From the NCBI GenBank assembly GCA_016868035.1, contig VGID01000037.1:1-39480 (forward strand): DNA of 39,480 bases. Reading direction: 5' to 3'. The position numbers and the translations under genes were made by a program. Of the stretch, positions 6,953-16,719 are shown in pieces. The notes under the pieces were generated by a model, which saw only the letters and a program-made list of their open reading frames with translations, did not search any database and was not told where the DNA came from. The DNA comes from Betaproteobacteria bacterium (GTDB lineage: Bacteria > Pseudomonadota > Gammaproteobacteria > Burkholderiales > SG8-41). Numbering within the stretch: position 1 is the stretch's first letter; each line of letters starts with the position of its first letter.

Positions 6953-7444
6953 CTAAACCACTTCGGCGCGCTCGATCACCACGTCCTCGACCGGCACGTC
7001 CTGGTGCATGCCGCGGCTGCCCGTTTTCACGTTGCGGATCCTGTCGACGACGTCGGTGCCATCGGAGACCTTGCCGAACACGCAGTAGCCCCAGCCCTTG
7101 GGAGTGGGCGCGGTGTGGTTCAGGAACTCGTTGTTCGCGATGTTGATGAAGAATTGAGCCGTGGCGGAGTGGGGATCCGAGGTGCGCGCCATGGCGACGG
7201 TGTAGGCGGCGTTCTTCAGCGCGTTGTCCGCCTCGTTCTTCACCGGCGCGCGCGTCGGCTTCTGGCGCATGCCCGGCTCGAAGCCGCCGCCCTGGATCAT
7301 GAAGCCGTCGATCACGCGGTGGAAAACCGTGTTGGCGTAGTGACCGTCGGACACGTACTGGAGAAAGTTCGCGATGGTCTGCGGCGCGCGCTTCTCGTCG
7401 AGCTCGAGCGTGATGGTTCCGAGGTTGGTGTGCAGCTTGACCAT
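6953..7444 (-). CDS. ppiB: Cytoplasmic peptidyl-prolyl cis-trans isomerase B (cyclophilin)
   Basis: 163 residues without a signal peptide, starting [21 protein letters not shown]. The cyclophilin core is complete: [21 protein letters not shown] with the catalytic Arg of [22 protein letters not shown] and [18 protein letters not shown]. It accelerates proline isomerisation during folding in the cytoplasm. The exported paralogue lies directly upstream on the same strand, with a short gap filled by TGAATGG word repeats (7459-7486). Confidence 0.95.
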   Translation of the reverse strand: MVKLHTNLGTITLELDEKRAPQTIANFLQYVSDGHYANTVFHRVIDGFMIQGGGFEPGMRQKPTRAPVKNEADNALKNAAYTVAMARTSDPHSATAQFFINIANNEFLNHTAPTPKGWGYCVFGKVSDGTDVVDRIRNVKTGSRGMHQDVPVEDVVIERAEVV

Positions 7445-7531
7445 GGTGGCAGTGTATCGTGAATGGTGAATAGTGAATGGTGAATGAAGGACGGGAGCGG
7501 GTGCCCGCCGGTGCCGGCGATCACTGAACGC

Positions 7532-8122
7532 TCATTTTGACGGCTTCTCAGCCTTGCCGAGAAGCCGTGCGCGCTCGATGAGGATCGGCTTTACCGGGAC
7601 ATCCCGGTGCGGCCCGGGGCCGGGGCCGGTGGCTGCCGCGGCGATCTTGCCGACGACGTCCATGCCTTTCACCACGCGACCGAAGACGGTGTAACCCCAG
7701 CCTTGCGGCGTCGCCGCCGTGTAGTTCAGGAAGTCGTTGTCGGCCACGTTGATGAAGAACTGCGCGGTCGCCGAATGCGGATCCGGCGTGCGCGCCATGG
7801 CCACCGTTCCGGCCACGTTCTTCAGCCCGTTGTCGGCCTCGTTGCGGACCGGCGCCCGCGTCGGCTTCTGCTGGAAGTCCGGAGTGAAGCCGCCGCCCTG
7901 GAGCATGAAGCGGGGGATCACGCGGTGAAACACGGTCCCCTCGTAGAACCCGTCCTTCACGTACTGCAGGAAGTTCTCCACCGTGCGCGGGGCGCGCTCG
8001 GGCAGGAGCTCGATCACGATCGTCCCCATGCTGGTCTTCAACTCGACCTGCGGGTTTGCCGCCGCGGCGGAAACGCTCGCGCAGGCGGCGACGGCGACGA
8101 GGACGCGTTTCAGGGTTTTCAT
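7532..8122 (-). CDS. ppiA: Periplasmic peptidyl-prolyl cis-trans isomerase A (cyclophilin)
   Basis: 196 residues from the ATG at 8122. A signal peptide is clear ([19 protein letters not shown], cleavage near AAA-NPQ), followed by a cyclophilin domain with [35 protein letters not shown] and [17 protein letters not shown]. It is about 65-70% like the PpiB next door by eye, which suggests an old tandem duplication with one copy exported. It helps periplasmic protein folding. A basic tail (KAEKPSK) follows the domain. Confidence 0.94.
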   Translation of the reverse strand: MKTLKRVLVAVAACASVSAAAANPQVELKTSMGTIVIELLPERAPRTVENFLQYVKDGFYEGTVFHRVIPRFMLQGGGFTPDFQQKPTRAPVRNEADNGLKNVAGTVAMARTPDPHSATAQFFINVADNDFLNYTAATPQGWGYTVFGRVVKGMDVVGKIAAAATGPGPGPHRDVPVKPILIERARLLGKAEKPSK

Positions 8123-8183
8123 CAAAAATCAGGCCGGCTCGCGCCGGCCGCTCTCGGTTAACGTGCTGCGTCCGGGACCCCGG

Positions 8184-9482
8184 CTACAGGGCGCCCTCGT
8201 GGATGACTTTCCAGGTGCCGGCCTCCGGCACCCAGTACTGCCGCTTGCGCGAGCGCTGGGAGAGGTTGCTGCTCTGGTAGTCCTGGTCGAAGGTGACGAC
8301 CACGATCTCCTCCTGCCCGGGATGGAGATACATGCTGACGTTGCTCACGCCGACCTTGATCCAGCTCTTCGTGCCGTTCACCTTGCGCTTGTGCTCGACC
8401 CAGTCGGACCGCGTCTTCTTCCCGGAGGAAAAGTTCTGCGCGTAGTGCGAGAGGTATTTTTCCGTGTTCAGACTCGCCCAGTCCGCGCGCCACGACTCGA
8501 GCACCTTGTTGAGCTCACGCGTGTAGCGCTCGACTGCCTCGGGCTGCACCCACTCGATGCGCTCGGTGATGATCACCGGCGTCAGCCCGACCTGCACCGT
8601 CTTGGTGATCTGTTCCAGGTCCTCGTTGGTGAGCGCCACGCACCCGTCGCTCGAGCGCGGCGCGCGGCTGTAGGTGTCGAAGGGCGTGCCGTGCAGCCAG
8701 ATGCCGTAGCCGGTGCGGCCCTGCCGCCGGTCCCACTCGTTCGGGTAGTTGATCGGCAAAGCACCCGCCCCGTAGAGCTCGCTCAGCTTGCCGTAGAGGG
8801 TGTTGAGCCGCTCCCGCGGGAGGTTGCCGGTGACGTGATAGACGCCGAGCGGCGTCTTCTTGTCGCCTTCGCGGAATTTGTCCACTCCGTTCTTGCCGAT
8901 CGCGATGTAGTAATCGGCGATATAGCGGGGCTTGCCGTCGCGGTTCTCGAAGACGTAGAGCGTCGCCCCCGAGGTGTCCACGATGAAGGCATGGCGCTGC
9001 GCGGGGCGCAGCTGCAGCAGATACTTGGGCACCGCGTGGCCGGTAGGCCGCGTCTGATGGTAGCGCGCGAGCCGCGCCTTCGCTTCCTCGCGCAGGTCCT
9101 CGAGCTGGTCGCGGGGCGCGCCACGGACGTTTCCGAACTCGGTCAGGGGGCGCGCCCGCGCGAGCAGGAGATCGCCCTTGATGAGATGCGCGAGCCGGAA
9201 ATTCGGGTACGCCTGGATGACCTTCTCGATTTCGGAGAGCGCCGCGTCGAGCCGCTTGTGCTGGATCTCGGAGAGCGTCTTCACGAGCAGCGCTTCCGGC
9301 ACCGCGCTGCCGTTCGCGCCGTTCACCGCCGGGATCCTGACCGGCGCGAGCACCGGCGCGGCCGTCGCAGCGGGCCGGTTGCCCATGGCGAACGCGATGC
9401 CTGCGGCGGCGAGTATCCCGCCGAGCACGCCGCACGCCGCGCGCGCGCTCAACCGCCGACCCGTTCTTGCTGGATCAGCCAT
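8184..9482 (-). CDS. L,D-transpeptidase (YkuD) with C-terminal Cds6/NTF2-like domain
   Basis: 432 residues. A membrane anchor or signal (residues ~12-33) is followed by a helical TPR-like region (~60-130), a YkuD L,D-transpeptidase domain (~165-310) and a C-terminal domain (~325-432). The catalytic motif is visible as IWLHGTPFDTYSRAPRSSDG followed at once by CVAL, giving the HG...S-x-GC signature with the nucleophile Cys. Such enzymes act on meso-DAP residues of peptidoglycan in the periplasm, making 3-3 cross-links, attaching proteins or cleaving them. The C-terminal domain (KYLSHYAQNFSSGKKTRSDW) resembles the end of the TPR protein encoded upstream. The two genes overlap by 34 bases. Confidence 0.88.
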   Translation of the reverse strand: MADPARTGRRLSARAACGVLGGILAAAGIAFAMGNRPAATAAPVLAPVRIPAVNGANGSAVPEALLVKTLSEIQHKRLDAALSEIEKVIQAYPNFRLAHLIKGDLLLARARPLTEFGNVRGAPRDQLEDLREEAKARLARYHQTRPTGHAVPKYLLQLRPAQRHAFIVDTSGATLYVFENRDGKPRYIADYYIAIGKNGVDKFREGDKKTPLGVYHVTGNLPRERLNTLYGKLSELYGAGALPINYPNEWDRRQGRTGYGIWLHGTPFDTYSRAPRSSDGCVALTNEDLEQITKTVQVGLTPVIITERIEWVQPEAVERYTRELNKVLESWRADWASLNTEKYLSHYAQNFSSGKKTRSDWVEHKRKVNGTKSWIKVGVSNVSMYLHPGQEEIVVVTFDQDYQSSNLSQRSRKRQYWVPEAGTWKVIHEGAL

Positions 9483-10579
9483 TTGTCTCCTCCCTTCACC
9501 ATCTCGAGCGTCTTGGTGCTGGAGATCTTGAGGGAATCAGACCGGTAGTGCTGGCGGAACGTCACGGTGGCGTGGCCGTTACCGTTGAATTTGACCTTCG
9601 GGGCCTCGATCACGACCTCGATCCGCCGCGGCTTGGCGATCCGCGCCTTGCGCTGCGCTTCCCAATCGCTGCGCGACTCGCCGTTGGGCGTCTTGAAGTC
9701 GGGAGCGTAGCGCGCCAGATAACCGGCTACGTCGTTGTCGGACCAGGCCTTCGCCCACTCGTTGAGCGCCTTCAGCACCTCGTCGGGGTTGCGCGCGGTA
9801 GCGGGTTCCTTTCCAGCAGCAGGCTTCACGGGGGGCTCGGCGGATTTGGCCGGCACCTGCGGTGGTGCGATCGCCGGCTTGGGCGCGGCCGCGGATTCGG
9901 GCGCTTTGGCCGGCGCCGCCGCGGCGGGCTTTGCCGGGGGCTCGGCGGTCTTGGCCGACGCCTGGGGTTCCGCCGGCGCGGGCTTGGGAGCGGGCGTGGC
10001 GAGCGCGACGCGCGCCTGGGGCTCGGGTTTCGTCGCCGCGGTCTTGGGCGGCCGCGGGCTGCCGGTGAAGAGCTCCCGGATGAGATTCAGCTTCGTCTGC
10101 GCGGCGGTGTTGCCGCGGTCGAGCTGCAGCGCCTTGTCGTACGCCTGGCTCGCCATCTTGGCGTAGATGTCGCCCAGATTTTCGTGCGCGGTCGCGTAGC
10201 TCGGGTGCGTGCGGATCGCCATCTCGAGGGCGTTGCGCGCCTTGTCGTACTGCCCCTGCGAGGCGTAGAGCACCGCGAGGTTGTTGTAGGGCTCCGGCAG
10301 CTCCGGGAACTCCTGGGTGAGATCGATGAAGACCTTGATCGCGTCGTTGGTCTTGTTCTGCTCGGCGAGGATGACCCCTTTCGTGAACCGCGCGCGCGCG
10401 TCCTTCGGGCGCGTGGCGAGGTAGGCATCGACCCGCTCGAGCGCCCGGTCGTACTGGCGCTGCTTGAAGAGCCGGTTGACCTCCTGCAGGTCGTCGGCCT
10501 GCGCGGCCGCCGGGCTGACCGGTAGCAGGCAGAAAACCAACGCGACCAGGGCGATCCGGGGCGAGAGGAGCCAGGCCAT
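9449..10579 (-). CDS. Exported TPR protein with Pro/Ala-rich linker and Cds6/NTF2-like C-terminal domain
   Basis: 376 residues. Signal peptide (~1-27, ending PAAAQA), then about four TPR repeats (~30-160: RLFKQRQYDRALERVDAYL, GVILAEQNKTNDAIKVF, AVLYASQGQYDKARNAL and so on), a low-complexity linker rich in Pro, Ala and Lys (~172-262) and a C-terminal domain (~265-376). That domain (YLARYAPDFKTPNGESRSDW) matches the C-terminus of the transpeptidase gene that overlaps it. The linker could span the periplasm or cell wall. The pair probably forms a cell-envelope module in which the TPR protein recruits or positions the transpeptidase. Confidence 0.85.
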   Translation of the reverse strand: MAWLLSPRIALVALVFCLLPVSPAAAQADDLQEVNRLFKQRQYDRALERVDAYLATRPKDARARFTKGVILAEQNKTNDAIKVFIDLTQEFPELPEPYNNLAVLYASQGQYDKARNALEMAIRTHPSYATAHENLGDIYAKMASQAYDKALQLDRGNTAAQTKLNLIRELFTGSPRPPKTAATKPEPQARVALATPAPKPAPAEPQASAKTAEPPAKPAAAAPAKAPESAAAPKPAIAPPQVPAKSAEPPVKPAAGKEPATARNPDEVLKALNEWAKAWSDNDVAGYLARYAPDFKTPNGESRSDWEAQRKARIAKPRRIEVVIEAPKVKFNGNGHATVTFRQHYRSDSLKISSTKTLEMVKGGDKWLIQQERVGG

Positions 10580-10600
10580 TATGTTATAGTTTTCCGTAAC

Positions 10601-10622
10601 TTTTAGAGGGTTAGCTCTAAAA
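10601..10622. promoter_or_regulatory. 8-bp perfect inverted repeat before the TPR/transpeptidase operon
   Basis: TTTTAGAG (10601-10608) and CTCTAAAA (10615-10622) flank a six-base centre, 22 bases upstream of the start codon of the TPR gene (minus strand). A TATAAC word lies between it and the ATG. It may be an operator or a 5' leader hairpin. Confidence 0.45.
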
Positions 10623-10822
10623 TCCTCGAAATTCTACCAAGAATGCCGGGCAAATCAAACCCAACTCGTCACGTTTGGTGCGATTTGCGCAACGGCCTGG
10701 CCGCATCTGCCACGCCGGCCCATCCCGCAAGTTTACAGCTTGCCAGGGTGCCGGAGACAGGAATTCGTGCCGGCGCGGGCGCCCGCGCAGGGCTCTAGCG
10801 CGCCGCGCACGGGCAGACCGGG

Positions 10823-12244
<1,422 letters not shown>

Positions 12245-12259
12245 GCGGGCCTGCCGTCT

Positions 12260-12515
12260 TCCGGCTTTGGCCTGACCGGTGTTCATCGGCGTGCATCGGC
12301 GGGGGAAAAGAGCAAGGCAGAAGGCAGAAGGATGAAGGCAGAAGGCAGGAGAAAGAAGACAGCCGGATTCTTGAGTTGTATCTGCGTTCATTTGCGGTTC
12401 CATCCTTGTCCTTCTTGGCGCCTTGGTGGTTCAATTTGTTGTGGTTTTGCTCCCCGCCCTCCGCGGCAAGAGGTTTTGACTTTCGTCGGCGTTTATCGGC
12501 GTCCATCGGCGGCTA
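12260..12515. repeat. Intergenic word repeats between cysS and the transporter gene
   Basis: This gap of about 300 bases holds TCATCGGCGTGCATCGGCGG, a GCAGAAG/GATGAAG run (12305-12350), TTCTTGGCGCCTTGGTGG and TTATCGGCGTCCATCGGCGG. No gene or RNA is recognisable. The words are shared with the gaps at 5880-6095, 14967-15143, 29290-29385 and 34501-34530. Confidence 0.75.
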
Positions 12516-12542
12516 ATAGGGTTTTTCGCGGACGCCCCTGAC

Positions 12543-13796
12543 ATGCTCCTTGCACTGCAAAGCGCCTTCGGCTTTTTCGCGATCGTCCTCGCCGCGTGGT
12601 GTCTTAGCGAGGACCGGCGCGCCGTGCCGTGGCGCACGGTGATCGCGGGCACGGTGCTGCAGCTTGCGCTCGCGGTGCTGCTGCTCAAGGTCCCGCTCGC
12701 GCGGGAGTTCTTCCTCGGGCTGAACGAGATGCTGCTCGCACTGGAGCAGGCGACCCAGGCCGGCACCGCGTTCGTGTTCGGTCACCTGGGCGGCGGCCCG
12801 GTGCCCTACGCGGAGGTTCCCGGAGCGAGCAGCTTCGTGCTCGCGTTCCGCGCGCTGCCGCTGATTCTCGTGGTGAGCGCGCTCTCGGCGCTGCTGTTCT
12901 ACTGGGGCGTGCTGCCGGTGATCGTGCGCTCGATCTCGGCGGTGCTGGAGAAGACGATGGGCGTGGGCGGGGCGGTAGGCCTGTCGTCGGCCGCCAATAT
13001 TTTCGTCGGCATGGTGGAGGCGCCGCTCATCGTGCGGCCCTATCTCAGGGAAATGAGCCGCGGGGAGCTGTTCATCCTCATGAGCTGCGGCATGGCGGGA
13101 ATCGCGGGCACGGTGATGGTGCTCTACGCGAGCATCATCGGGCCGGTCGTTCCGGGCGCGATGGGCCATATCCTGTCCGCGTCCATCATCAGCGTGCCGG
13201 CCGCGATCCTCGTCGCCGCGCTCATGGTGCCGCCGCGCGGGGCAGCGACCGCGGGCAAGCTCGACCCGCCGCAACAGGCGGGGAGCGCGATGGACGCGGT
13301 GACGCGCGGCACGCTCGACGGGCTCCAGCTGCTGCTCGGTATCGTCGCCATGCTGATCGTGCTGATCGCGCTGGTGACGCTCGCCAATCTCGCGCTCGGG
13401 CTGCTGCCCGCGGTGGGCGGGGAGCCGGTGACGCTCCAGCGCGCGCTCGGCATCGCCATGGCGCCCCTCGTCTGGCTTGCGGGCATCCCATGGCACGAGG
13501 CGGCGACCGCGGGTGCGCTGATGGGCACCAAGACCGTGCTGAACGAACTGATCGCCTACCTCGACCTTGCGCGCCTGCCGCAAGGTACGCTCAGCCCGCG
13601 CAGCCAGCTGATCATGACCTATGCGCTGTGCGGCTTCGCCAATTTCGGCAGCCTGGGGATCCTGATCGGCGGGCTTGCGACCATGGTCCCGGAGCGCCGC
13701 ACCGAGATCGTGGGCCTGGGCATGCGCTCGATCGTCGCCGGCACGCTCGCGACGCTCATGACCGGGGCGGTGGTCGGGATGCTCCATGCGGGGTAG
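12543..13796 (+). CDS. nupC: NupC-type concentrative nucleoside transporter
   Basis: 417 residues with about nine to ten hydrophobic segments. CNT-family landmarks are visible: FVLAFRALPLILVVSALSAL, a VGLSSAANIFVGMVEAPLIV block (substrate and sodium site), ELFILMSCGMAGIAGTVMVLY, GTKTVLNELIAY and ALCGFANFGSLGI near the C-terminus. It imports nucleosides with Na+ or H+ across the inner membrane. The start is set by the ATG at 12543, directly after the word repeats. The next gene starts 15 bases after its stop, so the two are probably cotranscribed. Confidence 0.9.
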   Translation: MLLALQSAFGFFAIVLAAWCLSEDRRAVPWRTVIAGTVLQLALAVLLLKVPLAREFFLGLNEMLLALEQATQAGTAFVFGHLGGGPVPYAEVPGASSFVLAFRALPLILVVSALSALLFYWGVLPVIVRSISAVLEKTMGVGGAVGLSSAANIFVGMVEAPLIVRPYLREMSRGELFILMSCGMAGIAGTVMVLYASIIGPVVPGAMGHILSASIISVPAAILVAALMVPPRGAATAGKLDPPQQAGSAMDAVTRGTLDGLQLLLGIVAMLIVLIALVTLANLALGLLPAVGGEPVTLQRALGIAMAPLVWLAGIPWHEAATAGALMGTKTVLNELIAYLDLARLPQGTLSPRSQLIMTYALCGFANFGSLGILIGGLATMVPERRTEIVGLGMRSIVAGTLATLMTGAVVGMLHAG

Positions 13797-13811
13797 GCGT
13801 TGGGGGCCGCG

Positions 13812-14939
13812 ATGATCCTCGAGCACCCGGACTGGGATCCGCTGATCGCCGCGCTCGCCGCGCAGCCCGCCTCGCCGTTCCGATCCGCTATCGCCCCGGA
13901 ACTCGCGCGCGCGGTGCTTGCCGCGCCGGCCGCGCTCGCCCTGTGGATCGCGACCCGCGAGCCGCAGCTCGCGGCGGCGGACCGGCTGCGCCTGCTCGTG
14001 ATCGGCGCTGAAACCGTGGACGCTCCCGACGCCGGGCGCTGGTACGCGCTGCTCCCGCAACTGGCCGGCGCAGCGTTCGAACTGGAGACCACGCTGGTCG
14101 GCGACGCGCTCGATCTGGATTTTCGTTCGGCGGCGGCAGATTGCGCGCCGTCCCGGCCCGCGCGGCTGCTGCGGATGCCGCTCGACGAGTTCCTGCGCAC
14201 GCACGACGCCGGCGACTACGATCTCGCCGCGGTGTTCCACCCCGGCATGCAGAAGAACCGCGGCTGGCTGACGGATGGCAGCCTCGCGCGCATCGTTGCC
14301 GCCGGCACCGTGCTCGTCGGATCGTCGTACGAGCCGGAGGAGGCACAGGTGGACGCGTGGGTCATCGCCTGTCACGGCTATGCGGTCGCGGGCGATCCGC
14401 TGCTCAATCCGTTCTACCTCGATCTGGGCGACCAGCGAAACCAGGTGCAGTGGGGGCGCGCGCTGTGGAAGTTCGCCCGCCAGGTTCCCGCTCCGGAGCG
14501 CGCTCCCGACCAGGAGCGGCTCGACGCGCTCGATCTGCTGTCGCGCATGGTCATGCACAGCATGCTCGAGACCGACTGGCCGTCGTTCGCGCCCGGGGCG
14601 CGGCTCGAGCTGAAGTCCTCCACCGGCACCCGGCTCGCGCTCATCCACGTGTTCGACCGTTGCTGTGCCGATCCCGCCACGGGCACGCTGTACCGGTTGG
14701 GCGATCGGGGCGAGCTGGCGACGATCGGCGCGCTGGACACCGGTGAACTTGCGTCCTATCCCGAGGGGGGGCGGAAACTGGAGCGCGCGCTGTGGGCGGC
14801 GCGCATCAAGGCCGACCGGCTCCTGCCGGAGGGAGCGCGCGTGCGCGAGGCGGGCTACGGAGCGGATCGCGCCGCAGCGATGCTCGCTGACTTGCGCGCG
14901 CGCGCGCGCCGGATGTTCCAGGGAAGCGCGGCAACCTGA
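13812..14939 (+). CDS. Uncharacterised protein with MSS51-like C-terminal region
   Basis: 375 residues from the ATG at 13812 (GGGGG upstream; a TTG four codons earlier is also possible). The central segment LRLLVIGAETVD, then WYALLPQL, then YDLAAVFHPGMQKNRGWLTDG and VGSSYEPEEAQVDAW recalls the MSS51-type domain found in MYND-finger proteins and in scattered bacterial proteins; no zinc finger is present. No signal peptide or membrane segment is visible. It follows the nucleoside transporter gene in a likely operon. The biochemical role is unknown, and the family link is from memory of motif pattern only. Confidence 0.6.
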   Translation: MILEHPDWDPLIAALAAQPASPFRSAIAPELARAVLAAPAALALWIATREPQLAAADRLRLLVIGAETVDAPDAGRWYALLPQLAGAAFELETTLVGDALDLDFRSAAADCAPSRPARLLRMPLDEFLRTHDAGDYDLAAVFHPGMQKNRGWLTDGSLARIVAAGTVLVGSSYEPEEAQVDAWVIACHGYAVAGDPLLNPFYLDLGDQRNQVQWGRALWKFARQVPAPERAPDQERLDALDLLSRMVMHSMLETDWPSFAPGARLELKSSTGTRLALIHVFDRCCADPATGTLYRLGDRGELATIGALDTGELASYPEGGRKLERALWAARIKADRLLPEGARVREAGYGADRAAAMLADLRARARRMFQGSAAT

Positions 14940-14966
14940 GAGCCGGTAACAAAACTAGAAAATATC

Positions 14967-15143
14967 AGCCGCAGATAAACGCCGATACACGCCGATGAAA
15001 AACGGACAGGATTTACAAGATTTCGCAAGATTAACAAGATTAGACCCGATCAGATAATCATGTAAATCCTGTTTTCATCCTGTTAATCCTGTCTATATTG
15101 ATCTTGATTTTATCTGCGTCCATCTGCGTTCATCGGCGGTTAC
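14967..15143. repeat. Composite inverted word-repeat block
   Basis: The left half carries CCGCAGATAAACGCCGATA, ACACGCCGATGAAAA and GGACAGGATTTACAAGATT words. The right half carries their reversed complements: AATCCTGTTTTCATCCTG, GTTAATCCTGTC and TTATCTGCGTCCATCTGCG. The block can fold into one long imperfect hairpin between two convergently oriented genes and may end both transcripts. No gene was seen in it. Confidence 0.75.
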
Positions 15144-15173
15144 AAGCTTCTTGGGTCTTTTTGATACGGGCTC

Positions 15174-16025
15174 TCATGCAGCATGCGGGCCGGAAGGCGG
15201 CTTGAGGAGAACAGTTTCGCGGTGGCTCAAGGTGACGTACGCGAGATCGTGCGTCTCGCAGAACGCGTCCCATGCCTTTGCCGCCCCGGGACAGAAGATC
15301 GAGCCGTCGCAGAGGATGGCGCCGCCTTGGGAGAGGCGCGGGTAGAAGTACTCGAGCGCGGCGAGCGTGGGCTCGTGGAGCGTGAGATCGAGGTGCACCA
15401 ACGCCCAGTCGCGCTCGGGCAGGGTCGCGAACACCTGCGGGATCCAGCCGGCGCAGATCGCGACCTCCGGGAAATCGGAGAAGAATCCGCGCACGAGTTC
15501 CGGCGAGGTGTCGGTCTTGCCGACCGGAAAGAACGGCTCCATGCGCATGGCCCCGTCGCTCCCGCGCACCGGTATCAGGTCGTGCTCGCCGGAGGCGCTG
15601 GTTCCGGCGAAGCTGTCGATCAGGTAGAGGTCGCGACCCCTGAAGTCGGACCGGCAGCTGCGCCACGCGTGGGCAAGCAGCAGCGCGGTCGCGCCGCGGT
15701 AAGCCCCGACCTCGGCGCGCGCTCCCGGCACCTCCAGCGTCGCGAGGAAATACTGCACCAGGTCGAGCCGGGTCTGAAAGCGCTGGAAAATGTTGAACGG
15801 CGTCACCGCCGTGCCGGTCTTCTGGAGACAACGCAGGTAGAGATCGGCGAATTTCTCGGATCCGACCCGCGCGTCGCGGTAGAGGATGCCGAGGTGCCGC
15901 TCGGGCTGCGCGCGTGCGTGTATGCGATTGAGCTTGTTCTCGGTCTCGAGGGGATACTCGACGGATCCGCCGCCGCGGCCCGAGAAAGCCGACTTCGTGG
16001 CCGCTAACAGTCGTTTGAGCAACAT
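15174..16025 (-). CDS. TylF/MycF-family O-methyltransferase-like protein
   Basis: 283 residues. The SAM-binding fold is visible: motif I ARAEVGAYRGATALLLAHAW (~residue 102), motif II DLYLIDSFAG (~132), and the acidic motif WALVHLDLTLHEPTL followed by YFYPRLSQGGAILCDG (~210-240), where Asp residues bind metal in TylF-type enzymes. Family members methylate sugar hydroxyls of macrolides or other glycosides, but many are encoded near lipopolysaccharide or unknown loci. No sugar biosynthesis genes lie nearby, so the substrate is open. The first 40 residues are basic and non-conserved-looking. Confidence 0.75.
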   Translation of the reverse strand: MLLKRLLAATKSAFSGRGGGSVEYPLETENKLNRIHARAQPERHLGILYRDARVGSEKFADLYLRCLQKTGTAVTPFNIFQRFQTRLDLVQYFLATLEVPGARAEVGAYRGATALLLAHAWRSCRSDFRGRDLYLIDSFAGTSASGEHDLIPVRGSDGAMRMEPFFPVGKTDTSPELVRGFFSDFPEVAICAGWIPQVFATLPERDWALVHLDLTLHEPTLAALEYFYPRLSQGGAILCDGSIFCPGAAKAWDAFCETHDLAYVTLSHRETVLLKPPSGPHAA

Positions 16026-16127
16026 TGGTACGGTGCGTAGCGCTATCCTACCACGTCAATCTATCATCTCACGCGCGTGGCCCGCGGGTTGCGCGGGTGC
16101 CGCTTGCGAAAGTAACGGAAAATTTCC

Positions 16128-16670
16128 ATGACAAAAATCGCCTCCGTCCAGACGCACGCAATCTCGGTGCCGCTCGGGCGCCCGCTGTGGACGGCGCATT
16201 AGGAACTGGCGAGTTCCAGCGTAATTCTGGTGGAAGTGCGCACCGACGACGGCGTCGTCGGCTACGGGCAAATCCACGGTGCCCCGATGAAGGTGATCTG
16301 CGATTGGGTCGTCCGCCTGGGCGAGGTCGTTCGCGGCATGGATGCGCTCGCGCACGTCGCCGTATGGGAAAAGCTCTTCGCGCTCACCTCGCCGCGCCCG
16401 GGCGGCGTCCGCGCCCGTGACGGGCTGCCGCCGCCGCTGCCGCGCGGGGAGCGCCCGCAGATCATGGCGGCGATCGCCGGAATCGACATTGCGCTCTGGG
16501 ACATCAAGGGCAAGAGCGCGGGAATGCCGGTGTACCGGGTGCTGGGCGGAGAGGCAAAGCCGGTGTTCAGCTACGCGACGGGTGGCTACTACCGCGAGGG
16601 CGCGGATGCGTCCGACTCCGCCAAGGAGCTTGCGGAGTTCGTCGCGGCGGGCTACCGCGCGGTTGTTTGA
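16128..16670 (+). pseudogene. Enolase-superfamily (mandelate racemase/muconate lactonizing) gene, broken
   Basis: From the ATG at 16128 the frame reads MTKIASVQTHAISVPLGRPL, meets an in-frame TAG at 16200-16202, and continues in the same frame with SSSVILVEVRTDDGVVGYGQ, then MAAIAGIDIALWDIKGKSAG and PVYRVLGGEAKPVFSYATGG. These are typical N-terminal (capping) domain and early barrel sequences of the superfamily. The frame ends at 16670 after GYRAVV, exactly where the first barrel Lys motif (KxK) should follow; about 200 residues with all catalytic residues are missing. A nonsense mutation plus a 3' deletion at the hairpin (16682-16719) make it a pseudogene. Confidence 0.85.
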
Positions 16671-16681
16671 CCTGGGTCATT

Positions 16682-16719
16682 TAGCAGCCTGTCGGACTTA
16701 GGGTCCCGACAGGCTGCTA
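16682..16719. terminator. Strong 14-bp hairpin at the junction of pseudogene and ERCC4 gene
   Basis: TAGCAGCCTGTCGG (16682-16695) and CCGACAGGCTGCTA (16706-16719) are perfect complements around a 10-base loop. The stop codon of the ERCC4-domain gene (minus strand, 16717-16719) lies in the right arm. No T-run follows, so it is as likely a MITE-like or insertion-sequence remnant as a terminator. Confidence 0.6.

Noticed and set aside
12513-14648. Long minus-strand frame opposite the nucleoside transporter and MSS51-like genes
   Set aside because: Composition is the typical Arg/His-rich shadow, while the plus strand encodes clear membrane helices and motifs.
16200-16202. In-frame TAG read as pyrrolysine or another recoded residue
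   Set aside because: The gene also lacks its 3' half with all catalytic residues, so a nonsense mutation in a decaying gene is the simpler reading.
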